From assembly GCA_910587275.1 (NCBI GenBank), contig CAJUMD010000025.1, positions 11,832-36,863 of the forward strand: DNA of 25,032 nt, in the 5' to 3' direction. The position numbers and the translations under genes were made by a program. This document shows, piece by piece, positions 1 through 7,103 of this stretch. The stretch is from an uncultured Kineothrix sp. (lineage in GTDB: Bacteria > Bacillota > Clostridia > Lachnospirales > Lachnospiraceae). How positions within the stretch are numbered: the first letter of the stretch is position 1; every line of letters starts with the position of its first letter. Under the pieces are notes generated by a model. It ran no database searches, was not told the origin of the DNA, and saw nothing but the letters and a program-made list of their open reading frames with translations.

Positions 1-498
1 AAAGTTTCCGATGAGATGAGCTATGGGGAATTTTATTCCGGGGCGTTGTTCGGGCAGCTCAAGGAGGATATCGGGTATAACGGAGAGTGGTCGGCGGCTT
101 ACGGGCTGCACCCGGCGGTGCTGGAATATAACGGGATTGCCACGCTGGACGGTTATCTCGGTTTTTATCCCCAGCAGTACAAGGAGGATTTCCGGCGGAT
201 TATTGCCCCGGCCCTGGAGCGTGTGGAAGCCAGCCGGATTTACTATGACGACTGGGGAGCGCGGGCATACCTGTATTCCGGGACGGAGGCTTCGGTAGTA
301 AGCGGCTTTAAAAGTTTTGTTCCGGCGGACAGGGATATTTACATGGATGTGCAGGCATTCGGGGAACTGGGGGGCAGGTACCTTTTTTCCCGTTTTGAAC
401 TGACCAATGCGGAGGAAGCGGGGCTGCGTTTCATCAAGGCATACGGGACGGGGGAATCCCCTTACATGGTTTATCTGTATGGACTGGAAGAAGATTAA
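1..498 (+). CDS. C-terminal part of an envelope/polysaccharide-locus protein (DUF6044-like), cut by window start
   Basis: The reading frame is open from base 1 to the TAA at 496-498. The ATG at 16 has no ribosome binding site visible in the 15 bases before it, so this is taken as the last ~165 residues of a longer protein. The visible part is soluble-looking and rich in Tyr, Gly and Phe, with stretches such as HPAVLEYNGIATLDGYLGFY and YYDDWGARAYLYSG. From memory these resemble the C-terminal domain of DUF6044/YfhO-like membrane proteins found beside glycosyltransferases; this is recognition, not a search result. No catalytic motif is evident. The next gene starts 63 bases downstream on the same strand, so the two probably share a transcript in a surface-glycan locus. 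The exact function is unknown. Confidence 0.6.
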   Translation, partial: KVSDEMSYGEFYSGALFGQLKEDIGYNGEWSAAYGLHPAVLEYNGIATLDGYLGFYPQQYKEDFRRIIAPALERVEASRIYYDDWGARAYLYSGTEASVVSGFKSFVPADRDIYMDVQAFGELGGRYLFSRFELTNAEEAGLRFIKAYGTGESPYMVYLYGLEED

Positions 499-561
499 GG
501 AGCGTGTTTGCAATATGTGCCGGGAAGCGGACCGGCAGCCGGGCGTGAAAGGAGCGGGAAT

Positions 562-2010
562 ATGGCTGGGCTGGAACAAAGGAAGAAAAAGGAGACGGTG
601 GCGGAGGTTGTTTTTTATCTTTTGGTGTTTGCGGCGATTGCCTGTTTTGCCATGATACAGACTTATGGGGATCCGCCGGATGAAATCAACCGTTTTAAGG
701 TGGTAAGCTATATCTGCCGGCATGGCAGCCTGCCCCACGGGGCGGACCCGGAGGTGATTTTGGACGGGTATGGGGCTTCTTATGCGTTCCAGCCCATGCT
801 GACTTATATCATACAGGGTTTTTTGCTGCGTTTTCTGCGGCTGTTTACCTCCGATGCTTATGTACTGCTTTTTGCGGCGCGGATGGTAAATGCGGTGTTT
901 GGCGTGCTGATGGCATATTTTGTGCGTCGGACGGCGAAGGAGGCATGGAAGGACCCTTATGTACAATGGGCGTTTACGCTGATGGTGGTGTTCCTGCCCC
1001 AGAATATTTTCCTTCATTCTTATGTCAATACGGATTCCATGGCGCTGCTGGCGGTGGCGATGGTTTTTTATGTGCTGCTCCGGGCGCAGAGGACAGGCTA
1101 TGGGAAAAAGGAATGCATACTGCTTGCGGCAGGAATCATCCTTTGTGCCATGTCCTATTATAATGCTTACGGAATCATCGTAGCGGCAATCCTTGTGTTT
1201 GCCCTGTACCATGTACATGCCGGAAAGGGCGGGATACGGGTGGAATGGAGGCCACTGCTGCATAAGGGGATGTTGGTTTCCGTTATGGTGCTATTGGGAA
1301 TCGGATGGTGGTTTGTCCGCAACGGAATACTTTATAACGGGGATATTATCGCCATGGATGCCAGGCGGGAGTGTGCCATCCGGACGGCTACGGCGGATTT
1401 TAACCCGTTAACCAGGTTTACGTACCAAAATTCTGGTACACCGTTGGGTGACATGCTTTTTAAGACGGGATATCTGACGCTTTTGCGTGACAGCTTTATC
1501 GCAATGTTCGGTCCGATGATTATTCCGACCCATGGGCTGATTTATCTGTATTATAAAAGATTTTGGATTGTTTCCTGTGCGGCTGCGCTTCTTCCGGTGC
1601 AGCGGCTTTGGACGGGAAAGAAGGAGCGGGACGGGGCATGGAAAAACAGGGTGGTTTTTTCTGTTTCCATGGCATTGTTTGGCGCCATTACCATTGGATT
1701 AAGCATTTACTATTCTTATACGTGGGAATACCAGCCCCAGGGGAGGTATATCCTTCCGGTGCTGGTGCCGTTTATGTATTTGGTGGCGCTTGGCGTGGAA
1801 AAAATATGCGGGCTGTTTTGTTTTGCGGGCGGACGGCTGGCAGGCGGAACGGGGGAAAAGGCAGGTGCGCTGTGTGGGAAGCTATTCTGCCTGGGAATAA
1901 TGGCTTATGTCATGCTGGCATTCGGTTACAGTCTGTTTGCCCGCTTCCTTCCTTATTATATGCAGGGGGAGAATATGTTTTCCATGTGCGGAAAGACGTT
2001 ATTGCCGTAG
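562..2010 (+). CDS. multi-pass membrane protein, GT-C glycosyltransferase-like (DUF2142/GT39-like)
   Basis: The product is a 482-residue polytopic membrane protein with about ten hydrophobic segments, the first at residues ~14-33. Right after it comes GDPPDE (residues 36-41), an acidic motif in the first extracytoplasmic loop. That layout is typical of GT-C enzymes and DUF2142 proteins, which transfer sugars from polyprenyl-phosphate donors outside the membrane. The ATG at 562 is chosen because GGAG at 551-554 lies 7 bases upstream; an in-frame TTG at 508 would add 18 residues without a good site. Neighbouring envelope genes support a role in surface polysaccharide or lipid-linked glycan synthesis, but donor and acceptor cannot be read from the sequence. 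The gene is bracketed by an 11-bp inverted repeat (500-510 and 2019-2029). The membrane-protein call is firm and the transferase call is an inference. Confidence 0.75.
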   Translation: MAGLEQRKKKETVAEVVFYLLVFAAIACFAMIQTYGDPPDEINRFKVVSYICRHGSLPHGADPEVILDGYGASYAFQPMLTYIIQGFLLRFLRLFTSDAYVLLFAARMVNAVFGVLMAYFVRRTAKEAWKDPYVQWAFTLMVVFLPQNIFLHSYVNTDSMALLAVAMVFYVLLRAQRTGYGKKECILLAAGIILCAMSYYNAYGIIVAAILVFALYHVHAGKGGIRVEWRPLLHKGMLVSVMVLLGIGWWFVRNGILYNGDIIAMDARRECAIRTATADFNPLTRFTYQNSGTPLGDMLFKTGYLTLLRDSFIAMFGPMIIPTHGLIYLYYKRFWIVSCAAALLPVQRLWTGKKERDGAWKNRVVFSVSMALFGAITIGLSIYYSYTWEYQPQGRYILPVLVPFMYLVALGVEKICGLFCFAGGRLAGGTGEKAGALCGKLFCLGIMAYVMLAFGYSLFARFLPYYMQGENMFSMCGKTLLP

Positions 2011-2029
2011 AGCGTTATCAAACACGCTC
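2010..2029. repeat. hairpin and outer arm of an inverted repeat flanking 562-2010
   Basis: GAGCGT at 2010-2015 pairs with ACGCTC at 2024-2029 around an 8-base loop, directly after the stop codon. No T-tract follows, so it is not a standard terminator. Bases 2019-2029 (CAAACACGCTC) are also the exact reverse complement of 500-510, on the other side of the upstream gene. The same CAAACAC...GGGGC pattern forms the right end of the repeat before rpoB. Confidence 0.45.
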
Positions 2030-2090
2030 TGTGGGGCACGGCAGGTTTTGGCGTTCTTGGTTGTGATGATATGACATAGGAGAAAAAGGA

Positions 2091-2687
2091 ATGAAAGTGG
2101 TACATAAGTTAAAAGCGGTGGGACCCAAAAATGTTGCACTGGGTTTCGTCCGGCGGGTGGAATACGGGAAACTGGTGAAAAAATACCATTTTGACACCTG
2201 GCACCTTAGTCCGTATGAATGGAAGGAATACGCGCAGGCATGTGTGGCATATATTAATGCCCATGGCGGGAAAACAGTGGTGGATATCGGCTGCGGGCTT
2301 GGGGGCGTGCTGCGGCACGTAAAAGCGGAACGGAGAATCGGGCTGGATTTGCATGAAGAAGTGGTAAAGGCGGCGCGGGAACTGGGCGGCGGAGACATTG
2401 CTTTCGCAACGGGGAGTTTTGACGAGCTGGAGGAAACACAGGTGGATTACCTGGTGACGTTAAATTTTATGCATGGCGGGACGGAAGATACCTGGAAAGC
2501 GCCTTACCGTAAGGCGGCAGAGCAAAACGGGGTACGGTATTTCATTGTGGATACCGTTCCGGAAATGGGGGGAAGCCATTGTCTGGATTGGGGGAAGATT
2601 CTGCCGGAAAATTACGGAAGGATGGAGCGGATGGGACCGTTTGCGGGCGGAAGGTATGTGGAGGTTTGGGGGCGGACGGATTTGTAG
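2091..2687 (+). CDS. class I SAM-dependent methyltransferase
   Basis: This 198-residue protein has a Rossmann-type methyltransferase core. Motif I is VVDIGCGLG at residues 63-71, which binds S-adenosylmethionine. The acidic end of strand 2 is GLDLHEE (D86), which should hold the ribose. An ATGSFDEL segment (106-113) sits where the adenine-contacting loop is expected. The ATG is preceded by AGGAGAAAAAGG. It lies 80 bases after the membrane glycosyltransferase-like gene on the same strand and probably belongs to the same surface-glycan operon. A sugar or glycan-end methyltransferase is a reasonable guess, but the substrate is not visible. A hairpin overlaps the stop codon. Confidence 0.8.
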   Translation: MKVVHKLKAVGPKNVALGFVRRVEYGKLVKKYHFDTWHLSPYEWKEYAQACVAYINAHGGKTVVDIGCGLGGVLRHVKAERRIGLDLHEEVVKAARELGGGDIAFATGSFDELEETQVDYLVTLNFMHGGTEDTWKAPYRKAAEQNGVRYFIVDTVPEMGGSHCLDWGKILPENYGRMERMGPFAGGRYVEVWGRTDL

Positions 2688-2715
2688 GGGCATCAGCCCC
2701 ACAAGCCACGGCTTG
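2682..2715. other. two overlapping hairpins at the methyltransferase stop codon
   Basis: TTGT and GGGGC (2682-2691, one bulged A) pair with GCCCC and ACAA (2696-2704) around a 4-base loop. CAAGCC (2702-2707) pairs with GGCTTG (2710-2715). The two stems share CAA, so they could compete. No T-run follows, so a Rho-independent terminator is not supported. They may slow or process the transcript at the operon end. Confidence 0.4.
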
Positions 2716-2755
2716 CAGGGCAGTCATGCAACCGGCAGGGCGCAGGACGGGGTGC

Positions 2756-2784
2756 TTGACCGTGTATTTGGAACGTGTTATGAT
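2756..2784 (+). promoter_or_regulatory. sigma-A promoter for the radical SAM gene
   Basis: TTGACC (2756-2761) and TATGAT (2779-2784) are separated by exactly 17 bases and match the housekeeping consensus at 5/6 each. The start site should be near 2791, leaving a leader of about 150 bases before the radical SAM gene at 2945. This separates the radical SAM/SGNH pair from the upstream methyltransferase. Confidence 0.7.
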
Positions 2785-2827
2785 TTATACATTGTGGGAA
2801 ATGTGGAATGGTGTGTATAGGGGATAA

Positions 2828-2923
2828 ATGTGGGAAGATTGGCAGAGAATATGGGATGGGCTGCGAAGGATACCGGAGAATTGGCTGGTATGGATTTTGG
2901 GGACTGATAAAAAAACGGAATGA
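2828..2923 (+). CDS. possible 31-residue Trp-rich small ORF in the radical SAM leader
   Basis: The frame runs from the ATG at 2828 to the TGA at 2921-2923 and encodes 31 residues, five of them Trp (positions 2, 5, 9, 19, 22), starting MWEDWQRIWDGL. It lies between the promoter at 2756-2784 and the radical SAM gene, which starts 21 bases after its stop. AGGGGATAA just upstream could act as a weak ribosome binding site. It could be a leader peptide, a small peptide substrate, or chance; nothing else supports translation. The length is too short to judge codon use. Confidence 0.25.
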   Translation: MWEDWQRIWDGLRRIPENWLVWILGTDKKTE

Positions 2924-2944
2924 TAATAAAGGAGACAGGGAGAT

Positions 2945-3925
2945 ATGCCGGTTAGAATACACAATTTTTTAGGGAGTTTGGGGTGGAATGCCAGGAAATA
3001 TTTGCCGGGGCTGGCAAGTGAAAGTTATCTAAAGCTGCAGTTTGTGTCGCGCAGAAAGCTGCAGAAGAATTATATCGAGTATTTTATGTCCCGTAAGGAG
3101 GTGCCGCATCCGCTGGTGGTGAATTTGGAAACCATTAACCGGTGTAACAGTACCTGTGAGTTCTGTACGGCAAATAAGAATGCGGAGAAACGTCCTTACA
3201 TGCGGATGGAGGAAGAATTATTTTATAATATTATCGACCAGTTGGCGGATTGGGGATATAAGGGGCATCTGACGATGTACGGGAATAATGAACCGTTGCT
3301 GGATACCCGTATTATGGAATTCCATAAGTATGCGCGGGAGAAGCTGCCGGAAGCCTTTATTTTTATGTCCACCAACGGACTGCTGTTGACGGTTGACAAG
3401 CTGAAGGAAGTGGCGCCGTATGTGAACCAGTTGGTGATTAATAATTATAGTTTGGAAATGAAGCTGCATGACAGCGTCCAGACGGTCCATGATTATGTAA
3501 AGGCACATCCCGGCGAATTCCAGAATGTGGATGTTTTAATCCAAATGCGTTATTTAAAAGAAGTCCTGACGAACCGGGCGGGGAGTGCGCCCAATAAGCC
3601 GGCGACGGATAAGGTGATTAAAGAAACGTGTCTGATGCCCTATACGGATATGTGGATTATGCCAAACGGAAAACTTGGCATTTGCTGCTGCGATAATTTT
3701 GAAGTGACGGATTTGGCGGACTTGCATGAGGTGTCTTTAAAAGAAGGATGGAACAGCAGGAAGTACCAGATTCTCAGGAATGCCATCCGGACGGGAAGGC
3801 AGAATTACCCGTTCTGCAAAAACTGCGATTTCATAGACGCGGGGCTGCGGATGGATGCCGTCAATGACGTATTAAAGAACAGCGGAACCATGCATGGCGC
3901 AAGGCAGTCCATGTTCAGGAAATAA
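2945..3925 (+). CDS. radical SAM/SPASM domain protein
   Basis: This 326-residue protein carries the radical SAM cluster motif CxxxCxxC (C67, C71, C74) in RCNSTCEFC, which binds the [4Fe-4S] cluster that cleaves S-adenosylmethionine. GNNEP (residues 113-117) stands where the SAM-binding GGEP motif is expected. The C-terminal part holds cysteines C229, C247-C249, C291 and C294, typical of a SPASM/twitch domain with auxiliary iron-sulfur clusters. AAAGGAG at 2928-2934 precedes the ATG. SPASM enzymes mature peptides or modify sugars and other small substrates. Within a polysaccharide locus a sugar or cell-envelope role is plausible, but the small Trp-rich ORF just upstream keeps a peptide substrate open. 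It is probably co-transcribed with the SGNH lipoprotein 25 bases downstream. Confidence 0.85.
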   Translation: MPVRIHNFLGSLGWNARKYLPGLASESYLKLQFVSRRKLQKNYIEYFMSRKEVPHPLVVNLETINRCNSTCEFCTANKNAEKRPYMRMEEELFYNIIDQLADWGYKGHLTMYGNNEPLLDTRIMEFHKYAREKLPEAFIFMSTNGLLLTVDKLKEVAPYVNQLVINNYSLEMKLHDSVQTVHDYVKAHPGEFQNVDVLIQMRYLKEVLTNRAGSAPNKPATDKVIKETCLMPYTDMWIMPNGKLGICCCDNFEVTDLADLHEVSLKEGWNSRKYQILRNAIRTGRQNYPFCKNCDFIDAGLRMDAVNDVLKNSGTMHGARQSMFRK

Positions 3926-3950
3926 GGAAGGGAAAAGGGTCGGAAACGGA

Positions 3951-5066
3951 ATGGACGGAAAAATCGGAAGAAAGGTGCTTGCCGGTGTGCTGGCGCTTGC
4001 CATGGCAGCCGGGATTGTGGGCTGCGGCAGCCGTACGGAAGGCAGTATAACGGAAGATACCGGAATAGAAGCCGGAATAAAAGATGGAATAAAGGCGGAG
4101 TCCGAAGACGCAGCAGCGGACCGGATGGAAGGTGAAGCCTCGACCACGTCCCAAACAGAAAAGGGAGAAGACGGAACAAGAACCGGAACCGGGGAAGCGG
4201 TATCCGGGACGGAAAGCGGTACCCAAACTGCTTCCGGGACGGGAAACGGAATGGACAGCGGAATGGAAAAGGAAGCCGGAACAACGGATGGAACGGGGAA
4301 CGGAGCGAAACCCCAGTCCGTGCAGGGTGCAGAAGGAGGAATTTCCCCGTGGGAAGGGAAGAAAGTGTCGTTCTGCGGGGACAGCATTTCCACGTTTTCG
4401 GGATATATTCCCGGAAATTACAGTATTTTTTATCCCGAATACGGGGAGATTTCCGATGTGGGAGAGACATGGTGGATGCAGGTCGTGGAACGGTCCGGAA
4501 TGGAGCTTTGCAGGAATGCGTCGTATTCGGGCAGTATGGTAAGCGGGCAGTCGCTGGACAACCATGACGGGGCGTATGCCTGCGGGAACCAAAGGGTTGC
4601 GGATTTGGCAAGCGAAGATGGGAACTGGCCGGATGTCATTGTTATCCTGATGGGAACCAATGACTGTATAAGCAATATCCCATTGGGGGCTTATGACGGT
4701 GTATCGGAGGTGCAGGAAGGTTATATCCAGAATTTCAGCGAGGCTTACGGTCTGATGTTGGATAAGATGCATACCTGGTATCCCGATGCGGAGATTTACT
4801 GCTGCACGATGATTGAGGTATCGCGGTGGGATGCGGAAGGAAACTGTGCTCCGTTTCAAAATGAACTGGGACTGACGGCAAAAAATTATAACGACTGTAT
4901 CAAGGCGGTGGCACATGCCAAGGGTGTCGGTATCATTGATGTGTACGGATGCGGTATTACTTATGATAATTCCAGGGAATATACCAGCGACGGCACCCAC
5001 CCGAATGCAGCGGGAGCAGCGCTGATGGCGGATAAAGTCTGTGAGGGCCTGGGGATTTCCGGGTAA
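3951..5066 (+). CDS. secreted SGNH/GDSL hydrolase lipoprotein
   Basis: The 371-residue product begins with a lipoprotein signal peptide (basic MDGKIGRK, hydrophobic core, lipobox IVGC with lipidated C25), so it should be anchored outside the membrane. Residues ~26-133 are a Gly/Thr/Glu-rich low-complexity linker. The SGNH hydrolase domain follows, with block I CGDS (S145), Gly of block II near 194, block III GTND (N237) and block V DGTH (D347, H350), giving the full Ser-Asp-His set. Such enzymes remove acyl groups from glycans or lipids. The ATG at 3951 is chosen because it begins the signal peptide; an in-frame ATG at 3894 would overlap the radical SAM gene and spoil it. The ribosome binding site is weak (GGAAACGGA), which fits translational coupling. 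The substrate is probably an O-acetylated surface glycan (inference). Confidence 0.85.
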   Translation: MDGKIGRKVLAGVLALAMAAGIVGCGSRTEGSITEDTGIEAGIKDGIKAESEDAAADRMEGEASTTSQTEKGEDGTRTGTGEAVSGTESGTQTASGTGNGMDSGMEKEAGTTDGTGNGAKPQSVQGAEGGISPWEGKKVSFCGDSISTFSGYIPGNYSIFYPEYGEISDVGETWWMQVVERSGMELCRNASYSGSMVSGQSLDNHDGAYACGNQRVADLASEDGNWPDVIVILMGTNDCISNIPLGAYDGVSEVQEGYIQNFSEAYGLMLDKMHTWYPDAEIYCCTMIEVSRWDAEGNCAPFQNELGLTAKNYNDCIKAVAHAKGVGIIDVYGCGITYDNSREYTSDGTHPNAAGAALMADKVCEGLGISG

Positions 5067-5154
5067 TGCTGGTCGACATGCATTTTCGGGCATATAACAA
5101 TACAATGCAAAGTTGTGAAGAAGTTAAAAAAAGATAAAATTATTAGGAAATAAT

Positions 5155-5172
5155 AAAATTTATTTAAATTTT
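5155..5172. other. AT-rich inverted repeat upstream of the HTH gene promoter
   Basis: AAAATTTA (5155-5162) and TAAATTTT (5165-5172) form an inverted repeat with a 2-base spacer, within an AT-rich stretch (about 5110-5190) just upstream of the promoter at 5193-5221. It could be an UP element or a binding site. The rest of the gap 5067-5307 shows no other clear feature and no terminator for the SGNH gene. Confidence 0.35.
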
Positions 5173-5192
5173 GTATATATTTGCAAAAATGA

Positions 5193-5221
5193 GTGACGGA
5201 ATAACGTCTATGTGCTATAAT
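5193..5221 (+). promoter_or_regulatory. sigma-A promoter for the HTH-glf operon
   Basis: GTGACG (5193-5198) lies 17 bases before TATAAT (5216-5221), which is preceded by TGC, making an extended -10. Transcription would start near 5228. Two direct TATCGT repeats (5237-5242 and 5251-5256), 14 bases apart, fall just inside the transcript and could be an operator for the HTH protein encoded next. Confidence 0.65.
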
Positions 5222-5307
5222 GTTGCTGTTGGAGTATATCGTTATGTCTGTATCGTACTATTTTAGCATAAGTGAACACAAACAAAAGTGACAGGAGGAA
5301 GCCAGAT

Positions 5308-5646
5308 ATGACAAAGGCAGAGATATTGAAGAAGGAAATTTTGACGCAGTACAAGAGTGTGAGACAGTTTGCGATTGAGATGCAGATACCATACAGCACA
5401 TTGGTTACGGCGCTGGACAGGGGAATTGAGGGTATGGCATACGGGACGGTTATCAAGATGTGCGACAAACTGAACTTAAATCCGGTTGATTTCAGTTCTT
5501 TGGAAAGAGGTGCCAGCCTCGGTGAGAAAATCCTGGAAAACCGTGTGATGCAGTACTACGTGAAATTAAATAAAAGCGGACGCAAGAAAATCCTTGAACT
5601 GATGGATGATTACGTGCAGTTGGAGAAATACCAGTTGAAGGAATAG
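5308..5646 (+). CDS. small helix-turn-helix (XRE/Cro-like) transcriptional regulator
   Basis: This 112-residue cytoplasmic protein has a helix-turn-helix at about residues 17-60, with recognition-type helices around SVRQFAIEMQIPYSTLVTAL and a following TVIKMCDKLNLNP segment typical of the lambda-repressor fold. A short helical C-terminal part (YVKLNKSGRKKILELMDDYV) resembles the dimerisation tail of XRE-type regulators. The ATG at 5308 is chosen because AGGAGG (5293-5298) lies 9 bases upstream; an in-frame ATG at 5272 lacks one. The glf gene starts 19 bases downstream, so the two are probably one operon and the regulator may control itself and glf. TATCGT repeats near the start site are candidate targets. 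No ligand-binding domain is visible. Confidence 0.85.
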   Translation: MTKAEILKKEILTQYKSVRQFAIEMQIPYSTLVTALDRGIEGMAYGTVIKMCDKLNLNPVDFSSLERGASLGEKILENRVMQYYVKLNKSGRKKILELMDDYVQLEKYQLKE

Positions 5647-5665
5647 ACGGAAGGGAAGGACAGTC

Positions 5666-6778
5666 ATGCATTATGATTACCTGATAGTGGGAGCCGGGCT
5701 TTTTGGGGCTGTTTTTGCCAATGAGATGAAGAAAAGGGGAAAGAAATGCCTTGTCATTGAAAAACGGGAACATATCGCCGGTAATCTTTATACGGAAGAA
5801 ATGCTTGGAATTCAGGTACATAAATACGGGGCGCATATTTTTCATACTTCCGATGAAAGAGTATGGGAGTATATGAACCGGTATGCCGTATTTAACCGGT
5901 TTATCAATTCGCCCGTGGCGGTATATGGGGACGAGCTTTATAACCTGCCGTTTAACATGAATACGTTCAGCCGGATGTGGGGGGTTAAGACTCCCGCGGA
6001 GGCAGAAGCCATGGTGGAAAGCCAAAGAAAGGAACTTGCCATTACGGAGCCGAAGAATTTGGAAGAACAGGCACTGTCCCTGGCAGGCAGGGATGTTTAC
6101 GAAAAACTCATTAAGGGTTACACGGAGAAACAGTGGGGGCGTTCCTGCACGGAACTTCCGGCGTTTATCATTAAGCGGGTACCGCTGCGGTTTACCTATG
6201 ATAACAATTATTTTAACGATTTGTATCAGGGAATTCCTGTGGGCGGGTATACTGCGGTTGTGAGGAAACTGCTGGAAGGGATACCGGTACGGACGGGAAC
6301 GGAGTATAAGGAGTTTTTGGGCGCCTGCAGGGCAGACGGCAGCATGTCTTTCGGGAAAACCCTGTATACGGGCATGATCGATGAGTATTTCGATTACCGG
6401 TTGGGAGCGTTAGAGTACCGTTCCCTGCGGTTTGAGGAAGAAGTGATGCCAGATTGCGACAATTTCCAGGGCAATGCGGTGGTAAACTATACGGAACGGA
6501 AAGTGCCTTATACCAGAATCATTGAGCATAAACATTTTGAATTCGGAACCGGAAAGGGGACGGTTATCACGAGGGAATATCCCGCAAAATGGCAAAAGGG
6601 GGATGAACCGTATTATCCGGTCAATGATGCATGTAACAATAAGTTGTTTGACGAATATCGGAAACTGGCGCAAAAGGAAGGAAATGTCCTTTTTGGCGGC
6701 AGACTGGGGCAATATAAATATTACGATATGGACAAAGTGGTCGCCGCGGCATTGGAAATGGCGGAAGCGGAATGCTGA
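5666..6778 (+). CDS. glf: UDP-galactopyranose mutase
   Basis: This 370-residue flavoenzyme, normal length for the family, interconverts UDP-galactopyranose and UDP-galactofuranose in the cytoplasm and so supplies galactofuranose for surface glycans. The N-terminal Rossmann FAD-binding motif is VGAGLFG (residues 8-14), followed by the acidic strand end VIEKREHIAGN. HKYGAHIFHT (52-61), NLPFNMNTF, YTEKQWG (152-158) and the C-terminal FGGRLGQYKYYDMD block are hallmark segments of Glf. AAGGACA precedes the ATG. It follows the HTH gene by 19 bases and is closed by a strong terminator 50 bases downstream. Its presence argues that the upstream transferase, methyltransferase and hydrolase genes act on a galactofuranose-containing polymer. 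Confidence 0.95.
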   Translation: MHYDYLIVGAGLFGAVFANEMKKRGKKCLVIEKREHIAGNLYTEEMLGIQVHKYGAHIFHTSDERVWEYMNRYAVFNRFINSPVAVYGDELYNLPFNMNTFSRMWGVKTPAEAEAMVESQRKELAITEPKNLEEQALSLAGRDVYEKLIKGYTEKQWGRSCTELPAFIIKRVPLRFTYDNNYFNDLYQGIPVGGYTAVVRKLLEGIPVRTGTEYKEFLGACRADGSMSFGKTLYTGMIDEYFDYRLGALEYRSLRFEEEVMPDCDNFQGNAVVNYTERKVPYTRIIEHKHFEFGTGKGTVITREYPAKWQKGDEPYYPVNDACNNKLFDEYRKLAQKEGNVLFGGRLGQYKYYDMDKVVAAALEMAEAEC

Positions 6779-6827
6779 CGGATGGATATGGATGAAGTGT
6801 AGAAATGAATTTGACAAATGTTTGGAG

Positions 6828-6856
6828 CGGGATGTCTTAGGGACATCCCGTTTTTT
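6828..6856 (+). terminator. Rho-independent terminator after glf
   Basis: CGGGATGTC (6828-6836) pairs perfectly with GACATCCCG (6842-6850) around a 5-base loop, followed directly by six Ts (6851-6856). It ends the HTH-glf transcript and the surface-glycan locus. Confidence 0.9.
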
Positions 6857-6963
6857 GGATGCGGGCGCACGTGCCGGCAGGGATAAACCGGACAGGGGAT
6901 TCCGCTCCCGGCTTCCGAGTCCTCCTTCACCTGCGAATATAACATTTCAGGCTGAACGGTTAC
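6857..6963. repeat. decayed right arm of palindromic element family 1
   Basis: The last ~25 bases (6939-6963, ending GCTGAACGGTTAC) match the right end of the near-complete element at 10950-11376 with about two differences. The bases before them (for example CCGGACAGGGGATTCCGCT and AGTCCTCC) follow the order of that element's right arm with many changes and deletions. The left arm is absent. It sits between the glf terminator and the mmdA promoter. Confidence 0.6.
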
Positions 6964-6991
6964 GATCAAAAGGAAGAAAAAGAAATGGTAC

Positions 6992-7019
6992 TTGAAAAAT
7001 ATGAAAAGCGTGTTATAAT
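6992..7019 (+). promoter_or_regulatory. sigma-A promoter for the carboxyltransferase gene
   Basis: TTGAAA (6992-6997) and TATAAT (7014-7019) are 16 bases apart, with a perfect -10. The start should fall near 7026, giving a leader of about 78 bases that contains the 16-nt-period repeats. Confidence 0.8.
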
Positions 7020-7039
7020 ATTGCTAAATAATTTGAAAC

Positions 7040-7081
7040 TCAAACTATTAAAAAATCAAAACATTAAAGTGTCAAAACATT
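7040..7081 (+). promoter_or_regulatory. three direct repeats with 16-nt period in the carboxyltransferase leader
   Basis: TCAAACTATT (7040-7049), TCAAAACATT (7056-7065) and TCAAAACATT (7072-7081) begin exactly 16 bases apart, between the -10 box and the ribosome binding site. Each unit is 10 bases with a 6-base spacer. A spacing of about 1.5 helical turns could serve a repeated DNA operator, or an RNA-binding protein on the leader. The regulator is unknown. Confidence 0.5.
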
Positions 7082-7103
7082 GTGCCGAAAGGAGCATTGG
7101 GAA

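Noticed and set aside
508..561. Upstream TTG start for the membrane glycosyltransferase-like gene
   Set aside because: It lacks a well-placed ribosome binding site and adds a Gly/Arg-rich stretch, whereas the ATG at 562 has GGAG at 7 bases.
3915..5105. Long open frame (396 codons) on the minus strand opposite the SGNH lipoprotein gene
   Set aside because: The + strand has a signal peptide, lipobox and full SGNH motifs. The antisense frame lacks recognisable motifs, is rich in Arg, His, Pro and Ser, and is explained by the GC and purine bias of the linker-coding strand.
7040..7081. CRISPR-like array in the carboxyltransferase leader
   Set aside because: Repeats are only 10 bases with 6-base spacers and there are three units, far below CRISPR dimensions, with no cas gene in the window.
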